Assembly (NCBI RefSeq): GCF_900110955.1
Contig: NZ_FOFR01000004.1
Location: forward strand, 71,290-135,289
From: Lentzea xinjiangensis
Lineage (GTDB): Bacteria; Actinomycetota; Actinomycetes; Mycobacteriales; Pseudonocardiaceae
Direction: 5' to 3'
Length of the DNA: 64,000 nucleotides
Shown: positions 1 through 7,340 of the stretch, in pieces
How positions within the stretch are numbered: position 1 is the first letter of the stretch
Layout of the letters: each line of letters begins with the position of its first letter
The notes under the pieces: model-generated
What the model was told of the DNA's origin: nothing
What the model saw: the letters and a program-made list of their open reading frames with translations, nothing else
Databases searched by the model: none
Program-made: the position numbers and the translations under genes

Positions 1-1
1 G

Positions 2-645
2 GTCGACGCTCCTGAACTCGCCCACCTGTTGGCGCTTCACCAGGACGCGCACATTCGAGGCTGGTGGCAGCAACATGGTGTGTGCGCACCGGTACGGCTT
101 CGGACAGTGGTTGAGCATGTGAAGTTGGCTGGGACGCTGATCAGCTGGCACACGCACATGGTGCCGCTCTTCCTCCAGACGGCCGACTACATGCGCGCGG
201 TGCTGCTCGCCTCCGCAACGGTGCCAGCGGACGAGGTCGAAGATCGAGTACAGGTGCAGCTCGGGATGCAGGAGGCGCTTCGGCGCAGCGGGCACGGTGC
301 ACGTTCTTCATCCACGAGCTGGCGCTGCGTCTCAAGATCGGTGGTCCTGCGGTCCATGACAAGCAGTTGCTGCACCTGTTGTTCATGATGAACTGGCAGA
401 ACATCCGGGTGCGGATCGTGCCTGCTGCGTTGGGCGCTCATGCGGGTCTGGCTGGACCGTTCACGCGGATGACCTTCAGCAAGTACGAGCCGTTGGTGTG
501 GGTGGCCGCCGAGAACTCCAGCCTGTTCATCGAGTCGGCGGATGCGGTTGAGGGCTATGGGCGGCTCGTCCGCGCGCTTGATGAGACGAGCTGGGACGAG
601 GAAGAGTCCAGGTCGCTCCTCGTCCGTGAGTGCGACGACTTGTAG
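2..645 (+). pseudogene. DUF5753 (XRE-type regulator C-terminal domain), frameshifted, 5' end outside the window
   Basis: The reading frame is open from the left edge. It shows the DUF5753 hallmarks: a GWW motif near base 60, then a segment equivalent to vPGLLQTadYarA (here VPLFLQTADYMRA). At about bases 285-300 the similarity moves to another frame, continuing as FFIHELALRLKIGG and on to the stop at 643-645. One indel therefore splits the gene. These proteins normally have an N-terminal HTH_31 domain, which would lie left of the window. The gene points toward the translocase gene and is separated from it by a hairpin and repeats. A sequencing error would look the same as a real frameshift. 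Confidence 0.75.
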
Positions 646-660
646 GGACCGACGCAAGGC

Positions 661-846
661 GTGACGGGTGCCGTGCCCCTCTCGGAGGGGCACGGCACCC
701 GGCTGTTTCCAGGTGGTTGTGACGGGTCATCCGTCACGTGTCACACCCGTCACGGCGGCTCGTTTTCGCTGGTCATCCATGTTTTCTGATCCGTCACAGG
801 GCGTGTGACGCGTGCCGGGTCCGGTGGGACGGGTTGTGACGGGTCA
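661..846. repeat. Cluster of GTGACGGGT repeats next to the translocase stop codon; candidate clt
   Basis: Perfect 9-mers GTGACGGGT occur at 661-669, 719-727 and 836-844 on the plus strand and at 745-753 on the minus strand. Seven-base matches CCGTCAC lie at 731-737 and 791-797. Variants GTGACGCGT and GGGACGGGT lie at about 805 and 826. The 13-mer TTGTGACGGGTCA occurs twice (717-729, 834-846), the second copy including the translocase stop codon. In Streptomyces conjugative plasmids and AICEs, TraB binds short repeated motifs in clt loci close to traB. Position and repetition support the same role here; binding is inferred. Confidence 0.6.
666..700 (+). terminator. Perfect 16-bp hairpin after the DUF5753 pseudogene
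   Basis: Arms 666-681 and 685-700 are perfectly complementary around a 3-nt loop, 21 bases after the pseudogene stop. No long T-run follows, as is common for actinobacterial terminators. It sits between two convergent genes and may act in both directions. It also lies among the GTGACGGGT repeats, so a structural role in transfer is possible. Confidence 0.7.
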
Positions 847-2991
847 GCGGTCGTCATCGAGCACCTCCGCATCGATCACTGCGCTGTGCCGGGCGCGTTC
901 GGCTGCCGCGCGGATGTCCGCCACGTCGTAGCCGCGCACCTGCTTCACCCCGTCTTCAGTAGGTACCCGGTCGCGGGTGGGGCGGCAGCCGAACTCGGCC
1001 ATGTCGAGGCCGAACCCCTTCGGCTCCACGCCGAGCGCCTCCACGAGTTCGGCTGTGGGCACGAAGTCCCTGCCGTCGTGTCCCGCCAGGTAGTCCACAA
1101 CGGACGCCAGTGGTTCCGGCAACTCGACCTCCGCGACCCGTTCCGCATCGGTGAAGGTGCCGCCGCTGATCGCTTTCGCGACGGCCATGCGGTCAACCGT
1201 CGGCAGCGTCGTCTGCCCTGCTGCATGGCCGCTGAGAGTGCCCTCCTGTTCTCGTAGTGCTCGGCCTTGCGCGCAGATCTCGCGCCAGTCCTCGTTGGGC
1301 ATGTAGAACGTGCGCACCGTCAGCGCCAGCACGTCGGCTCCGGCCTGGGTCTCACCGTCCGGGCGCAGGATGCCGACACCCTTGTGAGAAGGCAGCAGAC
1401 GACTGGAGTCGTAGCCTCGGGTGTTCATCTGTTCGCCCAGGATGATGTTGCTGTCGCGCCAGTCCATGACTCGCAGCGCGAAGCGTGATCCGAGTACCGC
1501 CCGCAGTCCGGACGGGATGGTCTTGCCGTCCGGCCGTTGCGTCGCCAGCATGAGGATGACCCCGGCCGCCGGTGCCTTCTTGGCGAGCCACATCAGCAGC
1601 TCGCCGCAGTACTCCCCGGCCGTGAGCTTCTTGCCCTGCACCTCCACTGGCGTGCGGTCCTCCAGCGGAATCTGGACCTCGTCCACGACCAGGGCGGTGA
1701 TCGGCATCCCCAACGCGATGTCACGGGACATCGCCGGCGTGACCTTCGACTCCGGACACGTGACGTCGTCGAGCTCCTGCATCCGCCGATACCGCGCCTG
1801 CACGTCGGCCACGAGCTCCACGAGCCAGTCCACGAACCTCAGCACGTGCTCGGAGTCGTCCCCTGCCATGAACCGGTGCGCCACCTGCTCGGCTGCCTTC
1901 CAGTCCTTGCCGTTCTTGAAGTCGGCGACGTAGAGCCGCACATGCGGGTCCAAGATCAAGCCCGCGGCCGCCAGCCGTTCGGCCATCGTCTTGCCCTGCC
2001 TCGGTATCGCACCGATCAGCACCGACGTCCACACCAACGGCAGGTCGATCCGGCGCCCGCGCGCGTCGGTGCCGAACGGCACCGGCCGCCACGCATCCCA
2101 CCGCGCCACCGCCAGCAACGGCGTCCGGACCGATGGAGCGCTGTAGGGGTCCTCGTCCGCGACCCACAGCGCCACGCGTCCAGCGTGGCCGCCGCTGCCC
2201 CGGACCCGCTCCACGCTGAGCTGAACCTCGTCCACAGCGAGCGCGGACGCCAGCGCGTCCCGGTTCTTCACCACATCCACTGCCTTGCGGGTGGCGGGCA
2301 GGTCGACCGTGACCGCCCACCCGGCACCCTCTCGGGTGGCACGGTGGACCAGGCGCAGCGTCTCGTCCTTCCCGATCAGCTTCGCGTCCCGGAAGGCGTC
2401 CACGAGCGCCTGTGAGTCCATGGTCCACGTCAACGTGCGCGGGCCGGACAGCACCGGCCGCCTGCCAGGACTGCCGTCCTTGCGGCGACCCAGCACCGCA
2501 AGCATCACCGCTACGACCATGCCGGCGAGCCACAGCGCAAGCGTTCCGTAGAGCAACCACAGCACCAGGCCTGCTGCCGGAAACACGGCGGCGACGGTTC
2601 CGGTGACCTTCCACCGGAACAGGGTGAGCGCGCGGATGTCGCCGAACTTGTCCGCAAGCTTCTCGGACTGCTCCGCAGCCTGGCGGTAGTCCCGCACCGT
2701 CACCCACGACCGCCACCACCGCACTGCGACCACCAGCCCGCGCACGACCGCTCCAAGGAACCGGAACGGTGCCCGCACCACGGCCACGGTCAGATCCTTC
2801 ATGGCCTGCACCGCGTGAACGCGGTCCTTCGCCCACAACGGCACACGCGGTGAACGCCGCCACACGTTCACGAACCGCAGCCACCATGACAACTGTGGTG
2901 CGCCGGTGTCGTTCACGAACTCACCCTCGAACACCTGTCGTACTGGAAGCTCACGGCCAACGTCGGCGAGTTCATGACTCTGCTCAGCCAT
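844..2991 (-). CDS. FtsK/SpoIIIE-type DNA translocase, TraB-like conjugal transfer protein
   Basis: About 715 aa. Membrane-associated ATPase expected to pump double-stranded plasmid DNA between mycelia. Two hydrophobic segments lie at about residues 65-90 and 135-170. The motor domain has Walker A GAIPRQGKT near residue 327 and Walker B ALVVDEVQ near 435, then ATQRPDG, a typical FtsK/TraB sensor segment. The C-terminal ~120 residues, with a VEALGVEPKGFG segment, are the expected winged-helix DNA-binding part. The ATG at 2989-2991 is chosen because it overlaps the stop of the upstream gene and has GTGAG before it; a longer in-frame start exists at 3072. The gene ends inside the GTGACGGGT cluster. 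Confidence 0.88.
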   Translation of the reverse strand: MAEQSHELADVGRELPVRQVFEGEFVNDTGAPQLSWWLRFVNVWRRSPRVPLWAKDRVHAVQAMKDLTVAVVRAPFRFLGAVVRGLVVAVRWWRSWVTVRDYRQAAEQSEKLADKFGDIRALTLFRWKVTGTVAAVFPAAGLVLWLLYGTLALWLAGMVVAVMLAVLGRRKDGSPGRRPVLSGPRTLTWTMDSQALVDAFRDAKLIGKDETLRLVHRATREGAGWAVTVDLPATRKAVDVVKNRDALASALAVDEVQLSVERVRGSGGHAGRVALWVADEDPYSAPSVRTPLLAVARWDAWRPVPFGTDARGRRIDLPLVWTSVLIGAIPRQGKTMAERLAAAGLILDPHVRLYVADFKNGKDWKAAEQVAHRFMAGDDSEHVLRFVDWLVELVADVQARYRRMQELDDVTCPESKVTPAMSRDIALGMPITALVVDEVQIPLEDRTPVEVQGKKLTAGEYCGELLMWLAKKAPAAGVILMLATQRPDGKTIPSGLRAVLGSRFALRVMDWRDSNIILGEQMNTRGYDSSRLLPSHKGVGILRPDGETQAGADVLALTVRTFYMPNEDWREICAQGRALREQEGTLSGHAAGQTTLPTVDRMAVAKAISGGTFTDAERVAEVELPEPLASVVDYLAGHDGRDFVPTAELVEALGVEPKGFGLDMAEFGCRPTRDRVPTEDGVKQVRGYDVADIRAAAERARHSAVIDAEVLDDDR

Positions 2992-3817
2992 TGCTCTCAC
3001 CGCCGTCCACCTCAGTCGCCAGCGTTGCTGCCAACCGTGACGACAGCCCGCGCGAGCATCCGGTGACGGCACGGACCCATGCCGGACTCACCACGACACC
3101 AGGCGACCACGCTTCCCGTGCCAAGCCGAGATAGCCCGCGAACGACACCCGCGCCTGTGGACGCTTCCTGTTGTGAGACCTGGGTTTCGCAGGTTCATGA
3201 CCAGCCTCTGCGGATGAATCCGCGGTGACCTGTGTGGCACGTACGGACGCTTCGGAGAACGCCGCCGCAACCGCCTCCGTGAGCTTGTCCCGCAGGTCCG
3301 TGACCGCCTCCGCAGCGACGAACACCACGAGTGGCGGCACGGAGTGCAGCACGACACCGGACACCGATCCGGCCGCCCACGAGTGCCAGGTGTTCATGAC
3401 ATAGGTGGCCGCGAGCGTGAACCACTTCGCCCGCCGCGTCCACGCACCCGTCCGCACCCGGTACCGCGCAGTCACCTGCTCGGCGCGCAGGATCGCCAGC
3501 AGCACCAGCGAGACGGTGGGATCGAGCAGCCATGCCGCCAGCCACGGCAGCGACCACGCCGGCGTGCCCGCCGCCGCGAACGACTGCACGTTGGTCATCG
3601 TGAACCCGAGACCGAGCACGATCCCCGACCAGCACAACCGGTCCACCTGAGCGCGCACCCGCTCGACCCGCAACGCGATCACATCCGGATGCGTCGCATA
3701 CGCCCGCAGCTCCGCCGCCTCGAACGCCGCATCGGCAGCCAGCCTCTCGGCAGCCGGGGCGGCGGGTGGCCGCCCGAAGGCGACCACCCCTTCCCGAACC
3801 CTGATCGGCGTCCTCAT
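2984..3817 (-). CDS. DUF2637/Spd-like membrane protein of the transfer operon
   Basis: 277 aa with about four hydrophobic segments: residues 62-84, 90-112, 130-147 and 150-172. The segment WLLDPTVSLVLLAILRAEQ resembles DUF2637 proteins, which commonly sit beside FtsK/TraB genes in AICEs and are linked to plasmid spread (Spd). A basic, Arg-rich C-terminal tail follows the last membrane segment. Its start overlaps the preceding stop (ATGA at 3814-3817) and its stop overlaps the translocase start, so the genes are translationally coupled. The spread function is inferred from context. Confidence 0.75.
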   Translation of the reverse strand: MRTPIRVREGVVAFGRPPAAPAAERLAADAAFEAAELRAYATHPDVIALRVERVRAQVDRLCWSGIVLGLGFTMTNVQSFAAAGTPAWSLPWLAAWLLDPTVSLVLLAILRAEQVTARYRVRTGAWTRRAKWFTLAATYVMNTWHSWAAGSVSGVVLHSVPPLVVFVAAEAVTDLRDKLTEAVAAAFSEASVRATQVTADSSAEAGHEPAKPRSHNRKRPQARVSFAGYLGLAREAWSPGVVVSPAWVRAVTGCSRGLSSRLAATLATEVDGGESNG

Positions 3818-4140
3818 CGCCGCTCACCCCGACGTGGGCCATCATGCGTGGTAATCGTGAGCGCCTTCGTCAGCGTGTACGCCGCGAACAACGCGGGCAC
3901 ACCCAGCACCACGAGCAACAACGTCACGTCGCCCCGGTGCGTGATCACCACCCACTGCACACCCACGATCGCCCCGGCCATCACCAGCACCCGCCCGGTC
4001 AGCGACAACAACCGAGCACCGGCACGCGCCGCGCCCGCCGCTGCCTTCGCCCGCCGGGCACCCGCCCGCCAGACCCAGAACAGCACCACGACCACACCCA
4101 CAACCGCGAGGATCTGTGTCGGCGTCAGGTTGATCGTCAT
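3814..4140 (-). CDS. Small membrane protein, Spd-like
   Basis: 108 aa. Hydrophobic segments lie at about residues 9-25, 46-66 and 70-92, with a basic stretch (RAGARRAKAAAGAARAGAR) between the first two. No family is recognised. The ATGA overlaps at both ends place it in the transfer operon between the WhiB-like gene and the DUF2637 gene. Small hydrophobic Spd proteins are typical of that position in Streptomyces elements, so a spread role is a reasonable inference only. Confidence 0.7.
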   Translation of the reverse strand: MTINLTPTQILAVVGVVVVLFWVWRAGARRAKAAAGAARAGARLLSLTGRVLVMAGAIVGVQWVVITHRGDVTLLLVVLGVPALFAAYTLTKALTITTHDGPRRGERR

Positions 4141-4478
4141 GACGACCCACCACCCTCACGACGAGCACGCCACACCCGGAACACCTCACGGCGGTCCTCC
4201 TGCGACAAACCACCCCATACACCCACCGTGTCCTCACCGGCCGTGCGCAACTCCAACTCCAAGCACACGCCCCGGACCGGGCAGTCCGCACACAACCGCG
4301 CAGCAGCCTCGCGGTCGCTGATCTCCTCCTGCTCCCACTCGGGGCCGTCGCCGTCGGCCCACAACCACATGCACACGCCGTCCCGCGTCACGATCTCCAG
4401 CAGCACCTCGTCCGGCACCTTCGCGTAGCGGTCCAACTCGGCCGCCACCACCTCGTAGTAGTCCTCCGGGTTCACCAC
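4137..4478 (-). CDS. WhiB-like iron-sulfur transcription factor
   Basis: 113 aa. Four cysteines lie in the WhiB pattern: one in GVCMWL, then LCADCPVRGVC (CxxCx5C). The GVWGG turn follows and then a basic tail (RRE, RARRE). These residues ligate a 4Fe-4S cluster and the tail contacts DNA or sigma factor. The start is GTG, either at 4476-4478 or at 4473-4475; the latter gives a GTGA overlap with the excisionase stop. A WhiB protein inside a conjugation operon suggests redox- or development-dependent control of transfer, but no target site is evident. Confidence 0.88.
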   Translation of the reverse strand: MVNPEDYYEVVAAELDRYAKVPDEVLLEIVTRDGVCMWLWADGDGPEWEQEEISDREAAARLCADCPVRGVCLELELRTAGEDTVGVWGGLSQEDRREVFRVWRARREGGGSS

Positions 4479-4753
4479 GCACCCCCGGTAGCCCGCTCGA
4501 AGTCACGGGCGTTGCGGCGGTCGGCGGCCATCTGCGCGACGTCGACAACGCCGCTGGATTCCGCTGCCTGTCGCGCCAGTTCCTCAACCGCCCGCGCGGG
4601 CACGACGTACCTGGTACGCACCCGCACGGCGGGAAACGCATCCTCCCTGATCGCCCGGTAGATGGTGGCCGCGTCGACGCGCAAGATCTGCGCGGCCTCT
4701 GTCACCGTGTAGAAGATCGGCGAGCGCTCGCCCGCCGCACTGTTCGATGTCAT
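4472..4753 (-). CDS. xis: Excisionase-like helix-turn-helix protein
   Basis: 93 aa from the ATG at 4751-4753; a longer frame reaches 4939 but would read through the divergent promoter region. The segment FYTVTEAAQILRVDAATIYRAIREDAFPA is split here only for naming: FYTVTEAAQILRV forms the first helices and DAATIYRAIREDAFPA the recognition helix of the MerR/AlpA-like excisionase winged helix, followed by the RVRTRYVVPARAVEEL wing. Such proteins direct tyrosine integrases toward excision. The gene is first in the leftward transfer operon and is divergent from an HTH regulator, with shared operator-like repeats between them. Confidence 0.8.
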   Translation of the reverse strand: MTSNSAAGERSPIFYTVTEAAQILRVDAATIYRAIREDAFPAVRVRTRYVVPARAVEELARQAAESSGVVDVAQMAADRRNARDFERATGGAW

Positions 4754-4792
4754 TGCGGTAAGCCCTTCAGAAGACTGATTTCTTCGATGAAG

Positions 4793-4882
4793 GCGCTGAC
4801 ATTGGCGGCAATAACTACCTATTCTCCGCTGATGTCTGCGCAAACTCCGTTTCCCACTCGCAGGCCGCGCTAATGTCGGCGC
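4793..4882. promoter_or_regulatory. Three-copy 14-bp operator motif between xis and the HTH regulator
   Basis: A motif close to GCTAATGTCGGCGC occurs three times: minus strand at 4793-4806 (GCCAATGTCAGCGC), plus strand at 4828-4841 (GCTGATGTCTGCGC) and 4869-4882 (GCTAATGTCGGCGC). The core ATGTCnGCGC is conserved in all three. The sites span the divergent promoter region, and the third overlaps the upstream candidate start of the rightward regulator. This is the arrangement expected of an autoregulating repressor that also controls excision and transfer (KorSA-like logic). Confidence 0.6.
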
Positions 4883-4905
4883 TGAGGCGGAGCACGGAGG
4901 CGCAC

Positions 4906-5280
4906 GTGGCGGAGGACTGGTCGGCGGTCGCGGAGGCAATCAATGCCCGCGCGGCGGAGCTGGCTTTGAAGCAAAAGGAAATCGCCGAGAGGTCCGGCGT
5001 ATCGCACGCGATCGTTCGCGAGATGCAGCAAGGCCGCATTGAGCGCCGGCGAAACCCGCGCACCCTCGAAGCGCTGTCGATCGCGCTCGACTGGCACCCG
5101 CAGCACCTGACCGCTGTGCTGCAAGGGAAAACCCCGCCGGAGGCGGACTCCGCGGTCACAGCCGCAGAGGACCCGCTGGTCCCGTTGCTGCAAACCATCA
5201 TTCGTGAGCTTCGAGGTCTTCGGGCTCAGGTCGGAACACTGACAAGTCGCCTCGACGATGGGAGTCGACGAAAGGACTAG
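4906..5280 (+). CDS. XRE-family HTH regulator, candidate repressor of the element
   Basis: 124 aa from the GTG at 4906, chosen for the CGGAGG seven bases upstream; an ATG at 4873 is in frame but lies inside the third operator copy and lacks a good ribosome binding site. The HTH is LALKQKEIAERSGVSHAIVRE (20-residue limit: helix 2 KQKEIAERSG, helix 3 SHAIVREMQQGR), near residues 25-60. A C-terminal amphipathic segment (LQTIIRELRGLRAQVGTLTS) could form a coiled coil for dimerisation. It is divergent from the excisionase and transfer genes and likely binds the 14-bp motifs between them. Confidence 0.75.
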   Translation: MAEDWSAVAEAINARAAELALKQKEIAERSGVSHAIVREMQQGRIERRRNPRTLEALSIALDWHPQHLTAVLQGKTPPEADSAVTAAEDPLVPLLQTIIRELRGLRAQVGTLTSRLDDGSRRKD

Positions 5281-5426
5281 ACGGAATTCCTGAATCAGTT
5301 GCGGTGTTGCTGTCATGGGAACAGCAGACCGCTGAGAAGGGGGTGTAAATAATTGCTCGCGGTTAGCAAGCCGCGTGTTAGGAGGAGTTAAGTTCGCAGG
5401 TCACGACCGTTGGGGAGCGGGGGAAC

Positions 5427-6605
5427 GTGACGAGAAGAAGAAGGGGAGAACCGCCGCGTACGCGCTTGCAGGCGGTCCGTGAAGAGCTGGGCCACACCCA
5501 GGAACACGTCGTCAGATACTTCCTGACACGGGGTCCGCAGATCGGTGTTGGCGTGGCGTCGCAGTCAGCGCTGAACATCATGATCTCGCGCTGGGAGAAC
5601 GGCCACGTAGAGGTGACCGAACCTGGCTACCGGCGGCTGTTCCGAGAGGTCTACGGCCGCTCGAACGAAGAGCTTGGCTTCCCACCGGAAGTCCTCAACC
5701 AGTCCGCCGAAGAGCTTCGCGACCGCCTGGTCGTCGCGCGGACCATCGACACCGCGACGCTCGACCTGTTCCAGCGTCAGGTCAACGACCTTCGCCGCTC
5801 CGACCGCCAGTTCGGCGCGGTCGTGGTGCTTGATCAGCTCAACAGCCTTGTGCGCCAGATCGAATCCGTGCGGGTCTTCAGCGTGAACTCCCGGCTACGT
5901 GAACGTCTGGCCGCGATCCTCACCGACGCTCGGACGCTGGCAGGGTGGACAGCGCTGGACCGGGGATCACAACTCCAGGCATGGCAGTACCACGAAGACG
6001 CGAAAGTCTCTGCGCGAGAAGCGGATTCGCCGTACTTGCTGGCGCACGCGGCGGCGCAGCAGGCCGTGATCCTGCTCGACATCGGTGAAGCCGACGCGGC
6101 GGTCGAGTTGCTGGAGTACGCGCGGTACGTCGCGGAGAACCGTGCGCCGTCGCTGCTGCAGAGCTGGCTCGCTGCTGCGCACGGTGAAGGCTTGGCCGCA
6201 GCCGGCCGCCGGGACGAGTCGTTCCGTGCCTTCGATACGGCAAGTTCTTTGCTGCCAACGAACTCGGTCGATCCGGCGATGCCGTTCCTGCTGCTGAACG
6301 AAGGCCAGCTCACACGTTGGCGTGGCAACGCGCTACTTCGGCTGGGAGACCCTGACGCGATCGTCCAGCTTGAGGCTTCCATGCGGGATCTTGCCAACCC
6401 GGAGTGGTCGGCGATCCGTGGTCTGACGAACACCTATGTGGACCTGGCGTTCGCGTACGCCGCCGCTGGCGACAGCAGGGGAGCGATGCGGCACGCGCAA
6501 ACTGCGCGTCAGCTCGCCAAGCGCATCGGGTCTGACCGTCAGCGGCAGCGTCTCGCGAATCTGGAGCTACCGGGACCCAGAGGTCCCAGTGTTGCGCGAG
6601 GCTAG
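5427..6605 (+). CDS. XRE-type HTH regulator with TPR-like C-terminal domain
   Basis: 392 aa, GTG start preceded by GGGAGCGGGGGAAC. The N-terminal HTH (LQAVREELGHTQEHVV ... ISRWENG) covers about residues 10-65 with a longer than usual loop. The rest is Ala/Leu-rich and helical, with TPR-like pairs such as YLLAHAAAQQAVILLDIGEADAAVELL and VDLAFAYAAAGDSRGAMRHAQTARQLAKR. The family resembles activators or co-regulators found in AICEs. The 146-bp upstream gap holds an inverted repeat TGCTGT/ACAGCA at 5308-5326 and a strong AGGAGG. The 3' end overlaps the convergent Nudix gene by 39 bp. Confidence 0.72.
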   Translation: MTRRRRGEPPRTRLQAVREELGHTQEHVVRYFLTRGPQIGVGVASQSALNIMISRWENGHVEVTEPGYRRLFREVYGRSNEELGFPPEVLNQSAEELRDRLVVARTIDTATLDLFQRQVNDLRRSDRQFGAVVVLDQLNSLVRQIESVRVFSVNSRLRERLAAILTDARTLAGWTALDRGSQLQAWQYHEDAKVSAREADSPYLLAHAAAQQAVILLDIGEADAAVELLEYARYVAENRAPSLLQSWLAAAHGEGLAAAGRRDESFRAFDTASSLLPTNSVDPAMPFLLLNEGQLTRWRGNALLRLGDPDAIVQLEASMRDLANPEWSAIRGLTNTYVDLAFAYAAAGDSRGAMRHAQTARQLAKRIGSDRQRQRLANLELPGPRGPSVARG

Positions 6606-7139
6606 ATAATAGAGGAGAGGGATGATCGCGCCGGAGCCAAGGATTTCGCCCCGCCGGACGAGGTCCAAGACGCGGTCAACTGGGATCCATTCGATCCGTG
6701 CGGCTTCTTCTTCATCGGTCGGCTCGCCGACCTTCTCCGCTGTACGCCAGAGGTAAGCATCTACGGGCGAATCGATGATGCCCGGCAATGGTTGGAATGT
6801 TCCGATGTGCTCGGGCGCGCCAATCGGGCGCCATCCGGTTTCCTCCACTGCCTCGCGTGCGGCTGTAGTTGCTGGTTCCTCGCCAGCTTCTACAAGACCG
6901 CCGATCAACTCGTATCCCCACTGGTCGACAGCGAACCTGTATCGCCAGAGAGTTAGAACTTCCTCGCGCTCGTTCACCAAGAGGGCAACGGCGACGTGGT
7001 CGAGCTTTACGACGTGGTGCTCAAATCGACTTCCGTCTGGCGGCTCGACGTCGACAAGATTCACCTTCACCCAGCGGTTGTCGTAAACGTTCCGTTCGCC
7101 ATGAACCTTCCATCTAAGCTTTTCTGGATACTCCGTCAC
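6567..7139 (-). CDS. Nudix hydrolase, Pif-like by context
   Basis: 190 aa. The Nudix box GLVEAGEEPATTAAREAVEETGW fits Gx5Ex7REUxEExGU near residues 80-103, so Mg-dependent hydrolysis of a nucleoside-diphosphate derivative is expected. The N-terminal fold (YDNRWVKVNLVDVEPPDG, then HVVKLDHVAVALLV) resembles ADP-ribose pyrophosphatases. The pSAM2 immunity protein Pif is a Nudix-family member, and this gene lies inside a similar element, so conjugal immunity is a possible role. ADP-ribose housekeeping is the alternative. The start is GTG at 7139 with a weak ribosome binding site. Confidence 0.8.
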   Translation of the reverse strand: MTEYPEKLRWKVHGERNVYDNRWVKVNLVDVEPPDGSRFEHHVVKLDHVAVALLVNEREEVLTLWRYRFAVDQWGYELIGGLVEAGEEPATTAAREAVEETGWRPIGAPEHIGTFQPLPGIIDSPVDAYLWRTAEKVGEPTDEEEAARIEWIPVDRVLDLVRRGEILGSGAIIPLLYYLASRNTGTSGSR

Positions 7140-7340
7140 GCCGGTAGCGTACTTCGAAAGATGAGTTAGGGCAATATTTTCAAGTTGAGCGCGTCTTGAT
7201 GTGTTGTGAGTTTGCCTTCCTGGATCAATTCTTGGTCTGCAGGTTGTATGATTACCAATTAGATAATGATACTCTTGAATTAGTAGTACAACGTGGGGTT
7301 TAATGCGGATTTTGTCAGATAGTCTGGTAGGCCCTTTGGG
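7140..7340. other. AT-richer intergenic region within the element
   Basis: About 200 bp between the Nudix start and the end of the next leftward gene. It is much richer in A+T than the flanks, with runs such as AATATTTTC and AATTAGATAATGATA that could hold the leftward Nudix promoter. A short hairpin GGCCC-TTT-GGGCT occurs near 7331-7341. No protein-coding frame is convincing. Confidence 0.4.

Noticed and set aside
844-3072. Longer start for the TraB-like protein at 3072
   Set aside because: The ATG at 2991 has the coupling overlap with the upstream gene, and the extra 27 residues are the shadow of the upstream gene's end.
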